DNA from: Roseivirga sp. 4D4
Lineage (GTDB): Bacteria > Bacteroidota > Bacteroidia > Cytophagales > Cyclobacteriaceae
NCBI RefSeq assembly: GCF_001747095.1
Contig: NZ_MDGP01000001.1
Span: 1,409,001 to 1,473,000 of the forward strand
DNA: 64,000 nucleotides
Direction of reading: 5' to 3'
Made by a program: the position numbers and the translations under genes. The notes under the pieces were generated by a model. The model made no database searches. It was given only the letters and a program-made list of their open reading frames with translations, and was not told where the DNA came from. Below, one piece after another: positions 36,555-45,385 of this stretch. Within the stretch, counting starts at the first letter, position 1; each line of letters begins with the position of its first letter.

Positions 36555-36836
36555 ATGAAAGATAATGAAGATAAATTACCTTTTGTTAACGAACCTGAGG
36601 ACGAAATGGGTTTAGGTTTCATACAAGCCTCACAGCTGTTTGAAGCGTTTATCGAAGAGAAGAAAGATCAAAGGAAGGCTCTCTCTCCAAAATTGGCTGC
36701 GATATTCTTTCCAGAAATTATGGTACTACGGAGTTATGAAGGAAAAGTCTGTGGGTGCTGCACACTAACACCTCTAGGGAAGAAATATCATGGAGCTTTT
36801 ATAGTAATCAATCAAGACTTTATTCGTTTGAATTAA
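36555..36836 (+). CDS. small protein of unknown function
   Basis: The 93-residue protein has an acidic N-terminus, a helix and a central hydrophobic strand region with a Cys-rich knuckle (CGCC, three Cys in four residues) that might bind metal. It converges on the recombinase-tail-like gene (4 bp apart). No family is recognised. Confidence 0.5.
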   Translation: MKDNEDKLPFVNEPEDEMGLGFIQASQLFEAFIEEKKDQRKALSPKLAAIFFPEIMVLRSYEGKVCGCCTLTPLGKKYHGAFIVINQDFIRLN

Positions 36837-36840
36837 AGTC

Positions 36841-37395
36841 TTATTCCAAGCCCATATCTCGCCTTCTATGAAGCAGTTTCATAACTGTAGAATGACTCCA
36901 AGTCTTATTATGAAATGAAGGAATCTGCAACTCGTTAAAACGATCAGCAATATCTCGCATAGTTGACTTACCATCCTTCCTAACAGCTTCTAGATGTTTA
37001 CCCATATTGATCGCGAATTGATCAGCTTTAAGCCTATTAAACTCTGCCGGGTCATAACCTGTCTTAAGTTTTCCTCGCAGTTCATTTAAAACTGTGGCAA
37101 CAGCCTGAAAATCTGATTTAATACCAGATTCTATTAGGTGCGCCCAAATTCCTTGCGTTTCCGGATGTTCCTTTTCAAGCAAATCAATAACGTTCTTAAG
37201 CTGCTTTTTGTCAGATTCATCTTCGACAAAATCCAAAAGCTTGTCTCCCTTTTTCTCAGCTAAGCTCGGTGCCAATGCAATAAATGGGTCGACTGGCTCA
37301 GATTTCAAAATTTCATTCAGTCCGACAACCCGATTTAACATATCAGAACCAGTATCGGATCGCAACTTTTTTTGATTTCCCTTCTTCTTAGCCAT
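36841..37395 (-). CDS. DNA-binding protein with a recombinase-like C-terminal helix-turn-helix
   Basis: The 184-residue protein has a helical N-terminal part and a C-terminal segment (about residues 143-178: TMRDIADRFNELQIPSFHNKTWSHSTVMKLL). This segment resembles the helix-turn-helix of large serine recombinases, but no recombinase catalytic domain is present. It probably works as a regulator. The upstream 240 bp hold three related palindromes that are good candidates for its binding sites. Confidence 0.6.
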   Translation of the reverse strand: MAKKKGNQKKLRSDTGSDMLNRVVGLNEILKSEPVDPFIALAPSLAEKKGDKLLDFVEDESDKKQLKNVIDLLEKEHPETQGIWAHLIESGIKSDFQAVATVLNELRGKLKTGYDPAEFNRLKADQFAINMGKHLEAVRKDGKSTMRDIADRFNELQIPSFHNKTWSHSTVMKLLHRRRDMGLE

Positions 37396-37438
37396 ATTTC
37401 TTGAGTTTCAATTTGAAAAACCCGATAGAATTCCTATC

Positions 37439-37464
37439 TTGTAACTATACATGTATAAATACAA
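37439..37464. promoter_or_regulatory. palindromic operator 1
   Basis: Symmetric at 22 of 26 positions around 37451.5: outer arms TTGTA/TACAA and inner TATACATGTATA. It lies 44 bp upstream of the leftward gene starting at 37395. The first 17 bases are repeated exactly in operator 3. Confidence 0.55.
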
Positions 37465-37485
37465 GGGTACTTATGAGTTAATGAA

Positions 37486-37513
37486 GTTGTAACATAACAT
37501 TCATACTTACAAC
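37486..37513. promoter_or_regulatory. palindromic operator 2
   Basis: GTTGTAA and TTACAAC arms with a 14-base spacer, centred at 37499.5. Arms match those of operators 1 and 3, but the TATACATGTA core is replaced. Confidence 0.45.
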
Positions 37514-37539
37514 CATCATAGTCTTTTTTTTTATTCGAT

Positions 37540-37565
37540 TTGTAACTATACATGTACAATTACAT
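37540..37565. promoter_or_regulatory. palindromic operator 3
   Basis: TTGTAACTATACATGTA (37540-37556) repeats operator 1 exactly and continues into a TTACA arm, giving a dyad centred at 37552.5. It is 74 bp upstream of the rightward membrane-protein gene. Confidence 0.55.
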
Positions 37566-37638
37566 ATTTAGAGTTAACCTTATTTCAAAGACAAAATCCC
37601 AACAATGATAGAAGTGAAATTCATAACTAAACCAAAGA

Positions 37639-39585
37639 ATGATGAAAAAGAAGAAACGAGTAACCTTCCCATTTATGCGGTTCTTAATTGATAAGAACCC
37701 GTCTAAAATCGAGAATAATGAAAATGTAGTGCCATTTGAAGTTTCGGTCAAAAACCAAATTCAAGACACTGAAGATAATCATGAAATAAAAGTGAACGAA
37801 TTGGCAGGCGATGCGAAAGCTTCACCCCTTCAAAGTGTCATCAAACAAATCAATCAAATCGATGACATAACAGAGATTAAGCTTAAACAGCTTTATAATC
37901 AGTTGATGGCACCAATTGCCCAGAAGATTAAGAGTTATCCGGGCCTTATCAACAAACCAGAAAGAGATAGGATTCAGGAAGCAAAAAACAACTCAAAACA
38001 AGAGTACGATGAGAAGATAGAGAGCATTGAAAAAGATGAGCAGAAAGCGAAGACTCTAGAGGCCAAGAGCGAAGCGACTGGCAAAAAAGCTCGTCAATAC
38101 GAAAAAACGGCAGAGAATTTTAAGAAACAACAGAAAGGTGTTCCACAAAACAGCCGCCTGAACAATAATAAGGTCTATATCTTCCTCCAGTGCCTGTTAG
38201 GTGGAATAGAATGTGTGGTCAACTTTTATCTAGTCCAGGAATCAGGCACGGTAAGCAACGGCATGATCTATATATTGGTCGGTGGCATTTCATTGGTCAT
38301 GGCATATTCAGCTCATGCCATCGCTAAAAGCATTATTGAACGAAGTCGCAAAGAACTCTGGATATCTTCCTTTATCGGAGGGTCTGCCTTATCTGTGCTG
38401 CTAATTCTTCGAATATTCTATTCTTCAGGAGGCACATTTCTAACCATTATTGCCTTCACGCTCTTTGCTGTAGGAATAAGCCTTGGCCTTCAAAGAAGAT
38501 GGTACAATTATTTTATCTGGATGCAGCTATCCGATGACCTTTATCAGCAACGTGATGCCTATGATGCAGAAGTTTTAGAGATCAACAATCGGGCTAAAAG
38601 AGATAGGGAGCGAGCAAAAGACTCTTACGACACCCAAGCTGTAATTGATGCTAATACTGACAGAATGGAAGAAGATCTGGGAGAAGCTCAAAGTCTATAT
38701 AAATCTCTCAAGTCTGAAAAAAGAAACTCTTTAAAGAAGGTCAAAACTGTTTCTAAGCTCGCGATCCAAAAAGCAACGGACAATGCACCAACCAACCATA
38801 TCAATGAGGATATAAATCTAAAATTCAGAAGTAATGGGAAAGCAAAATCTGCCAATATTGGCGTTTCTATCTTGCTGCTTGCTGCTTCACTTTTAGCCGC
38901 TTGCTCGCCAGACCCCGACCCACAATTCACTTTCCAGATTACCCTTGAGGATATTACTCCTTCTCACGGGAAAGTTCTTATTGATGCCAAGATCATGGAA
39001 AAACTGACCCTGCCAAGCTCTGAGGAAGTAAGTCCGCATAAATACAAAGTGAAGTTTTCCCAGATCGATGACAAGCATTTGCAAACGTACTCCATTGACT
39101 CCATTGCCTTTGCAGGTTCGTATATGAGCCGAACAGAGCAAGATAGGATTACACAACAAACTGCGTTTATCGCAAGGCTTGAAGATAACATTTCTACTCT
39201 ACCACAAGCTCTTGACAGTGGCCTTAGAGAAAGCTTTGTTTTCCAAGCGATTAAAACAAATGCGAACGAATTGGCAAGGTCATCAGCCGATGTCAAGAGT
39301 TTGAAAATTTGGAGCGACATGTGTGAGAATTCGCCACCGTTTCGAATATATGACTACCTGCACAACCCACGATCCATGTTTGACAACGGCAAGGATGAAG
39401 AGATTATAAAAACTCTAGACAAATACTTTGATGAAGAAGCATACGAGAACTGGGATGGGATAAACATTACCGTCTATTACAACCCCAATAAGGCATTAGA
39501 TCAATTATACACCTCAGCGCGGAAACTTTTCAGGAAATGGATCGAAAGCCATGGTGCTCGGATTTCATTCATAGTGATGACCTAA
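37639..39585 (+). CDS. membrane protein with coiled coil and an internal lipobox-like helix
   Basis: The 648-residue protein is not recognised. Residues 75-170 are a charged coiled coil. Four membrane helices lie at about 177-280, followed by a second coiled coil (about 300-370). A fifth hydrophobic helix (about 405-420, NIGVSILLLAASLLAACSPDPDP) then resembles a lipoprotein signal peptide with lipobox LAAC but sits deep inside the protein. The last 225 residues would be periplasmic. It sits between the coupling ATPase and the relaxase, so a role in the transfer apparatus (anchor or pore partner) is inferred from position only. A gene fusion is an alternative reading. Confidence 0.55.
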   Translation: MMKKKKRVTFPFMRFLIDKNPSKIENNENVVPFEVSVKNQIQDTEDNHEIKVNELAGDAKASPLQSVIKQINQIDDITEIKLKQLYNQLMAPIAQKIKSYPGLINKPERDRIQEAKNNSKQEYDEKIESIEKDEQKAKTLEAKSEATGKKARQYEKTAENFKKQQKGVPQNSRLNNNKVYIFLQCLLGGIECVVNFYLVQESGTVSNGMIYILVGGISLVMAYSAHAIAKSIIERSRKELWISSFIGGSALSVLLILRIFYSSGGTFLTIIAFTLFAVGISLGLQRRWYNYFIWMQLSDDLYQQRDAYDAEVLEINNRAKRDRERAKDSYDTQAVIDANTDRMEEDLGEAQSLYKSLKSEKRNSLKKVKTVSKLAIQKATDNAPTNHINEDINLKFRSNGKAKSANIGVSILLLAASLLAACSPDPDPQFTFQITLEDITPSHGKVLIDAKIMEKLTLPSSEEVSPHKYKVKFSQIDDKHLQTYSIDSIAFAGSYMSRTEQDRITQQTAFIARLEDNISTLPQALDSGLRESFVFQAIKTNANELARSSADVKSLKIWSDMCENSPPFRIYDYLHNPRSMFDNGKDEEIIKTLDKYFDEEAYENWDGINITVYYNPNKALDQLYTSARKLFRKWIESHGARISFIVMT

Positions 39586-39596
39586 AATAAAAAGCT

Positions 39597-40322
39597 ATGA
39601 GAACTGAAGAATCAAATTACGATGATATTAAGATATCAAGGAACAGGAAAATCGGTGACACCTCTATTATTTACGGGATCGTAAATTCACAGTTTCTCCG
39701 TATGATCATCCTTAAAGAAGGGGCTAAAGCGTGGTATGAGCAATTGCAATACTACAGGCAGTTTATGACAGCATTGCTTGCGCTAAGCCCGTCTGTATTC
39801 TTTCGAAGACTTTTCGGAGCGGAAACATGCGGGTTTTTGACTACGCTCTGTGGGTTGAACTTTATCCTTGTTTTTAATTCGATCAATATTCCAATCATAT
39901 TCAAACCGATAGTGGCCCTATTCTCTCCGTTGCTCGTTTTTTTTAAAAGTGGAGAAGAGTTGTACGATTTAGTCTTCGTTGAAGTGCATTCACAAATATT
40001 AATTTATGTAGCCGCACTGTTAGCCACCTTGTCCCTCATACATACAACTATGATATATGCAGGTTTTGGAAATAAGAAAATGACAACCCGTGGAGAGAGT
40101 TGGATTTATACTTGGATATCTAAATACAGAAGTATAGACAACTTCACGGTTCAGGGTGTGATTGAACCTATTCTTACCATCATCATTGGTTTTGTTTTTT
40201 GGGAGCTTGCCGGTGATTTATGGGCAGCAGTCTATTTGTGGATCAGCGCATCATGCGTAGCTATTATGCAACTTACCGATAAGTCTGCTCAGATGAAAGA
40301 TCAGGCCATTCTTGATATGTGA
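39597..40322 (+). CDS. polytopic membrane protein, unknown
   Basis: The 241-residue protein has about five membrane helices (near residues 55-65, 77-95, 98-115, 132-155 and 190-230) and a charged N-terminus. It follows the 648-residue membrane protein by 11 bp and precedes the relaxase, so the three are likely co-expressed. No family is recognised. It may provide the membrane part that the coupling ATPase lacks. Confidence 0.55.
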   Translation: MRTEESNYDDIKISRNRKIGDTSIIYGIVNSQFLRMIILKEGAKAWYEQLQYYRQFMTALLALSPSVFFRRLFGAETCGFLTTLCGLNFILVFNSINIPIIFKPIVALFSPLLVFFKSGEELYDLVFVEVHSQILIYVAALLATLSLIHTTMIYAGFGNKKMTTRGESWIYTWISKYRSIDNFTVQGVIEPILTIIIGFVFWELAGDLWAAVYLWISASCVAIMQLTDKSAQMKDQAILDM

Positions 40323-40464
40323 ATTTTGTTTTTGAGGAATATAATCCTAGACAAAATGAGAAAAATCAGGCATACATAATGCAACAGGGCCAATGGAAGA
40401 AAAAAATGCCATTCGCATGCTTCCTTGGCCTCTAAAAATTTCAAAAAATCACAGAAACCACCAG

Positions 40465-40686
40465 ATGTATAGAATTCATAATTCATATAAGAGGAAAGCG
40501 GTTGTCATTTATTTTGATCAGGGGCTTTCCAAAGATGGACAAAAAGAAGACCACTATTATGTGGGCCAGAAGATTGTAGCTCAGAGGGAAGGTGAAACCG
40601 CAAAGCACCTAGGCGTCCATGATAAGCAAGTGACCAGAGAGGTATTTGCTGGTCTAGTCAACAAGAAACGACCCAAACGTGTATAG
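40465..40686 (+). pseudogene. truncated tandem copy of the relaxase N-terminus
   Basis: The 73-codon frame repeats the first 71 residues of the relaxase that follows (shared MYRIHNSY, VIYFDQGLSK, HYY and GETAKHL). It then stops at the duplication junction. The catalytic HYY tyrosines are kept, but the metal-binding histidines are absent, so it cannot be an active relaxase. The unit is 214 bp long, not a multiple of three, so the two copies are in different frames. An upstream ATG at 40393 would add 24 unrelated residues. It might still be translated as a small regulatory peptide. Confidence 0.75.
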
Positions 40687-43453
40687 AATTCACAATTCAT
40701 ACAACGGAGAAGCCGCTGTCATTTATTTTGATCAGGGGCTGTCCAAAGAGGGACAAAATGAAGGCCACTATTATATAGACCAAGAAGTTATTGCGCATTG
40801 GAAAGGTGAAACCGCAAAACACCTAGAAATATATGGACAAGAAGTCACAAAGGAGAATTTTACTAAGCTGGTCAATAAGCTTCACCCCAAAACAGACGCA
40901 GATTTATGTGTCCGTAGAGTAGAAAATTCTAGAGCTGGTTTTGACAATGTTTTTTCTGCGCCAAAGAGCGCGTCAATTTTAAGCGCTCTTACACAGGACC
41001 CCGTTTTGCTTGAAAGTCATCAAAAAGGTTATACAGCCGCTGCCGAAGCTATCGAAAAGACTATACAGAGCCAAGCCAACACACAATATGGTCGCTTCTT
41101 CGATACCACAGGTAATCATATTTATGCCGCCTTTGATCACTTCTTAAGTAGACCAACAGAAATGGAAGTTGACGGGAAAGTGATGCTCATAAGCGATCCT
41201 CAACTGCACTCTCATTTATACATGCCCAATATCACCTGGCACGAAGAAAACCAAAGATATCAGGCCCTCGAGATACGTAACATATACCAAAGGGCGACCT
41301 ATTTTGAAGCGGTCTACCATTCCGTATTTTCACACGCACTTTCACAAGCAGGCTACTCTATAGTCCGCACGCCTGATCGTTGGGAAATACGAGGGGCCGA
41401 CTCCAGAGATTTAATCGACAGGTTTTCGAACAGGACAACTCACATTGAGAAAATAGCAAAAGAACAAGGCATAATTGATGCTAAAGCAAAGGCAGAACTA
41501 GGTGCAAAGACGAGAAAGTCAAAAAGTTCTGCCAAACTCAGTGACCAAGAACTCTACAAACACTGGAAAGACAGATTGACTCCAGCCGAATTTGAAGCCC
41601 TTCAACAATTAAAGGGGGGCAAATTCGCGACAGACAAGCCTATATCTCCAAAGGATGCGATAGACTTATCGCTGCAGCACCATCTTCAGAGGAACTCGAC
41701 TGTACCCAAACACAAAGTATTAGCAACGGCACTTTCTTACGGTTATGGCACCCTACTCCCAAATGATGTAGAGCAAGCACTAGCAAAAAAAGACGATATC
41801 CTCAGCACAGAAATTGAAACAATACCAATCATAACAACAAGAGAAATGGTCATGCTTGAGGATAAAGTATTCGATTTGACCACTAAAGGGAAAGGCCAAT
41901 TCAAACCACTCAATGAGGATTACAAACCCAAGCATGACTTTTTAAACGAGCAGCAATTGAGTGCGATTGATTTGATCTTAAAAGATTCACGTGATTTTGT
42001 TACCGTTTTGGAGGGCCGAGCTGGTGTTGGAAAAAGCACTCTGATGACTGAAGTTCGTAGCGGAATACATGAAGGAGGTTCATCGCTTTTTGCGGTCTCG
42101 ACAACTGCCCGTACTAGCCACGATGTATTGCGAAAAAAAGGCTTCGAATCCGACACGATCAGTGCCCTTTTAACAAACCCAAAATTGCAAGAAAAGCTTA
42201 CCAATAGCACTTTGTTCATTGAGGAAGGTGGACAAGTTGATTTGCGAAAAGGGCTTCAACTATTACAACTTGCGAATAAACATGGAGGACGCGTAATAGT
42301 CGGTGGAGACACACGACAACACGGTGCAATTGATGCCGGAAACTTTCTAAAATCTTTGAAAAACGCAGGAGTTAAAACGGCAACCGTAACTGAGAACGTC
42401 AGACAAAAAACTGAAGACTACCGTAAGGCGGTAGACAAATTAGGGCGTGGCCACACCTTAGAGGGTTATCAAGCACTTGATAAAATGGGAGCCATCCAGG
42501 AAATCCCGGATCATGAAAAACGCTTTGATGAAATTGCCAAAGAATACGTGAAATCTATCAAAGCAAAACGAAGTGCTTTGATTGTTTCTCCAACCCATTT
42601 TGAGATTGGATTGTTAACTGGGCGAGTACGTGAAGAGCTAAAAAAAGAAGGCCGAATTACCGGCAAAGAAAGAACTTTTAATACCCTCAAGAACCTGTCT
42701 TTAACCGATGCCAAGAAAAAAGATCTGGTGAGTTATCAGGACAATCAAGTATTGCGATTCACCAAGAATTCAAAAGGTGGTTTTAAGGCAGGTTCTCATT
42801 ATGAGGTTCTACCTTTTAAAGAAAACAAAGACATCAAAATACGGAATTTAAAAACCGGAGATGTGCACCCCTTGCCGAATGACCTATACGACAGATATGA
42901 AGTTTATCGAAAGACGGAATCTGACTTGGCCAAAGGCGATTTGATAAAAATAACCTGCAATTCAAAATCAAATGAAGGCTCCAAAATCAACAATGGTAAC
43001 AGGTACACCATTACAGGATTCACCAAATCAGGTGATATCAAATTAGGCGCAAACAGAACCATACCTAAAGATATTCAGCACATCACCACGGCCTATGTAG
43101 AGACATCATATAGTTCTCAAGGTCGGGACGTTCAGGACACGATAGTCAGCATGTCAGAGCTAAGTTTTCAGGCCGCAGGTCAGGAGCAGTTCTACGTGTC
43201 TGTAAGTCGTGGCACCCATACCATAAAGATTATGACTGACAGCAAAGAGGAATTAAAGAAAAGCATTGTCCGAAGTAGTGAAGAACCAACGGCACGAGAA
43301 GTCGCGGATGATCATGGGCGCAGATTATTGCAGCAAAAACAGCGCGCACATCACAAATCCTTAAACGAGAAATTAAGAGAACATGGAAAAGCCAAACGAC
43401 AGGAAAAATCCCCTAAACGGGACATTCCAGGTATCAAGCATGAGCGCGACTAA
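40679..43453 (+). CDS. MobF-family (TrwC/TraI-like) relaxase-helicase
   Basis: The 924-residue protein starts with GTG. The relaxase domain (about residues 1-290) shows the tyrosine pair in HYY (residues 31-32), FSAPKS (93-98) and the metal-binding histidines H154, H177 and H179 (DPQLHSH). The helicase domain (about 410-900) has Walker A GRAGVGKST (446-454), IEEGG as a Walker B-like motif and a late YSSQG motif. It would nick the transfer origin and unwind the strand. The GTG start overlaps the end of the truncated copy by 8 bp; translational coupling may replace the missing start signals. Confidence 0.93.
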   Translation: MYRIHNSYNGEAAVIYFDQGLSKEGQNEGHYYIDQEVIAHWKGETAKHLEIYGQEVTKENFTKLVNKLHPKTDADLCVRRVENSRAGFDNVFSAPKSASILSALTQDPVLLESHQKGYTAAAEAIEKTIQSQANTQYGRFFDTTGNHIYAAFDHFLSRPTEMEVDGKVMLISDPQLHSHLYMPNITWHEENQRYQALEIRNIYQRATYFEAVYHSVFSHALSQAGYSIVRTPDRWEIRGADSRDLIDRFSNRTTHIEKIAKEQGIIDAKAKAELGAKTRKSKSSAKLSDQELYKHWKDRLTPAEFEALQQLKGGKFATDKPISPKDAIDLSLQHHLQRNSTVPKHKVLATALSYGYGTLLPNDVEQALAKKDDILSTEIETIPIITTREMVMLEDKVFDLTTKGKGQFKPLNEDYKPKHDFLNEQQLSAIDLILKDSRDFVTVLEGRAGVGKSTLMTEVRSGIHEGGSSLFAVSTTARTSHDVLRKKGFESDTISALLTNPKLQEKLTNSTLFIEEGGQVDLRKGLQLLQLANKHGGRVIVGGDTRQHGAIDAGNFLKSLKNAGVKTATVTENVRQKTEDYRKAVDKLGRGHTLEGYQALDKMGAIQEIPDHEKRFDEIAKEYVKSIKAKRSALIVSPTHFEIGLLTGRVREELKKEGRITGKERTFNTLKNLSLTDAKKKDLVSYQDNQVLRFTKNSKGGFKAGSHYEVLPFKENKDIKIRNLKTGDVHPLPNDLYDRYEVYRKTESDLAKGDLIKITCNSKSNEGSKINNGNRYTITGFTKSGDIKLGANRTIPKDIQHITTAYVETSYSSQGRDVQDTIVSMSELSFQAAGQEQFYVSVSRGTHTIKIMTDSKEELKKSIVRSSEEPTAREVADDHGRRLLQQKQRAHHKSLNEKLREHGKAKRQEKSPKRDIPGIKHERD

Positions 43454-43796
43454 AGAGGGTGAATTACCTAATTTATCTCCTACACAGTTCTATGCCGTGA
43501 GCCAGGAACAGGTAAGGCACTTTGACCTTATACTACGTTCTGGTAAAGAATATACGCTCCCATATTCCCTGCTTCCAGTTTCTGTTCTTGAAGGAGATAC
43601 TTTAAAGCTCATAGCTTACGAACTGCATGTACACGTTGAGGGGCGTAATCTTATAAAAATTCGCGATCACTTAAAAAGTGAAACGCTTCTGTGGTTGAAG
43701 GAAAGCCCATCAGGAAAAGATGATGGGGCAAGTAAAGTCTTTATCTCAGACATTGTTGCACGCGGCAAAGCAGTAGATGAAGGCGAAATAAATTAA
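43440..43796 (+). CDS. relaxase-linked protein, unknown
   Basis: The 118-residue protein begins inside the relaxase 3' end (14-bp overlap; an upstream ATG at 43383 would overlap by 71 bp). It is beta-rich in the middle (FDLILRSGKEYTLPYSLLPVSVLEGDTLKLIAY) and has no membrane segment. It is probably co-translated with the relaxase and could be an accessory DNA-binding or regulatory factor. No family is recognised. Confidence 0.55.
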   Translation: MSATKEGELPNLSPTQFYAVSQEQVRHFDLILRSGKEYTLPYSLLPVSVLEGDTLKLIAYELHVHVEGRNLIKIRDHLKSETLLWLKESPSGKDDGASKVFISDIVARGKAVDEGEIN

Positions 43797-43808
43797 ACAA
43801 CCTGAGGT

Positions 43809-44291
43809 ATGAAAGGAGAAAACAATTGGAGTAAACCGGACAAAGAAGATCACTTAGCGCCTACACCACTACCTAAAAGCAATGAAGAAATACCAAACGC
43901 TAATCTGTCAGACAACGAACTTCAAAACAGGCTTGAGCTTTACAGCAAGATCGGTGGAAAGATGGATCAATACTTTGAAATTCAGCGTATTAAGCAGAGA
44001 TACTTGAACCTTAAAAATGAACTGCACCAAACCCGCACCATTGCCGATCTTCATTATGCCCAAGGCATAAGAACAGATTTACCACATGCAAACATTGAAA
44101 GCATTAGGCAAAAGCATGAGCAATACGATCAGCAATTAAGAAACATGGTAACCAAGGATGCAAAGGACTATTACAAAGATGAAAACAGCCTTAGTAGAGC
44201 ATTCAAAGATAAGCAGCTTGGTCCTGGTCAGCTCAGAGAAACTTTCGAAAAGCTTAGGGATGAAAGTAAAGATATCGACATAGACAGGTGA
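43809..44291 (+). CDS. helical protein of the transfer region, unknown
   Basis: The 160-residue protein is mostly alpha-helical and charged, with a Pro-rich N-terminal 35 residues followed by a likely coiled coil (about 50-110). It lies 12 bp after the preceding gene and is the last of the transfer operon. No family is recognised. Confidence 0.5.
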   Translation: MKGENNWSKPDKEDHLAPTPLPKSNEEIPNANLSDNELQNRLELYSKIGGKMDQYFEIQRIKQRYLNLKNELHQTRTIADLHYAQGIRTDLPHANIESIRQKHEQYDQQLRNMVTKDAKDYYKDENSLSRAFKDKQLGPGQLRETFEKLRDESKDIDIDR

Positions 44292-44349
44292 GCAATTGCT
44301 TTTAAGAATGGTGATAAAACCACGTTCTATAAGATTAAATGAAGGTATG

Positions 44350-45288
44350 TCACTCTTTTTTTCCTTCTACCTTTATTGCCTCATAGTCTAAATCTTCCCA
44401 TACATATACTTTCGTAATCTCTGGTGTATTACCGATATATGGCATCTCTTTTCTTTTTCTAAGATTAATAACAGAATGATACCCCATCTTTTCTTGTGGA
44501 AATGGTTGGCATAGATTTAAAATTTCTTCCTGAAATAATTTCTCCTCTTGTGGGTCTCCTTTTTCAAGATGTGATACCGGATAAGGCTTAAGGAAATCAC
44601 TTATTTGATCCTCTTCCAAAATAACAAGCATTCTGTGACCCGTTCTTTTGACCATCTCTTCATTGTTATGAATTTTGGCCATCATGGGATTGGCCTTACA
44701 TGTCAAAAAGGCCAAAGTATTAATTGTCATTTCCTCACCAGATTCCTCATCGTATAAATCTGCCTTGCGTGAGATACAGCCTATATACATTGGCTTCCCA
44801 TCTTTTCGAAATATTCTAAAAGGGTATTTCTTTGATCCATAGTCGTGATGTTCATAGTAAGCATCAAGCATCACTACGCAGCGCCCCCATTTTGCCCCAT
44901 CAGCAAAAGTGCGATTGGTGAACATATGCCCACTTTGAGCATTAAGATTGTTATTGCTTTTGGCCTTGTAGCTGTTTCTCTCCTGCATTGTTTCAACCCA
45001 AAACGGCACGAAACCCCATTCTGCAAAGGCGATTTTCAAGGGAGTCATTCCAGTGTAACTGAGAAGTGTTGGCTTGGCATATCCATTCACATGATAATAT
45101 TCGTATTCTTCTAGGCCAGGCCAAACATCGACTTGAGCAATATCGAGTTCTTCATCAGGGTCGTAAAAAGGATCTCCTGTCAAAATCCATAACTCACGCT
45201 TCATATCCTCAATCTCTTCTTCTGGAAGACCGTCATGAATAGCTTGTTTGATTTGGCTCTTAAGATTGTATTCAGCATCTACGCACAT
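44350..45288 (-). CDS. SRAP (YedK/HMCES-like) abasic-site crosslinking protein
   Basis: The 312-residue protein begins with MC, so the catalytic Cys2 becomes N-terminal after Met removal. Other SRAP residues are visible: Asn116 in NLNAQS, Glu146 in DAYYEHH and His218 in HRMLVIL, with KIHNNEEM in the expected loop. The family crosslinks to abasic sites in single-stranded DNA and shields them. It is longer than YedK (about 220 residues) because of an insertion near residues 15-60. A copy on a mobile element could protect transferred single strands. Confidence 0.88.
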   Translation of the reverse strand: MCVDAEYNLKSQIKQAIHDGLPEEEIEDMKRELWILTGDPFYDPDEELDIAQVDVWPGLEEYEYYHVNGYAKPTLLSYTGMTPLKIAFAEWGFVPFWVETMQERNSYKAKSNNNLNAQSGHMFTNRTFADGAKWGRCVVMLDAYYEHHDYGSKKYPFRIFRKDGKPMYIGCISRKADLYDEESGEEMTINTLAFLTCKANPMMAKIHNNEEMVKRTGHRMLVILEEDQISDFLKPYPVSHLEKGDPQEEKLFQEEILNLCQPFPQEKMGYHSVINLRKRKEMPYIGNTPEITKVYVWEDLDYEAIKVEGKKE

Positions 45289-45324
45289 ATGCTAAATATA
45301 GGAATTAGCACGCTTTTAAGACTT

Positions 45325-45376
45325 ACTAAAATATTTAGTTTATAAACTATAAATTCAACATACTAAATTTATTAGT
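45325..45376. promoter_or_regulatory. cluster of three ACTAA/TTAGT-type dyads
   Basis: ACTAAA-ATA-TTTAGT (45325-45339), TAGTTTATAAACTA (45336-45349) and ACTAA-ATTTA-TTAGT (45362-45376) lie in the 97-bp divergent gap between the SRAP gene and the next rightward gene. The clustering suggests an operator region shared by both. Confidence 0.45.
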
Positions 45377-45385
45377 TTTACTTTC

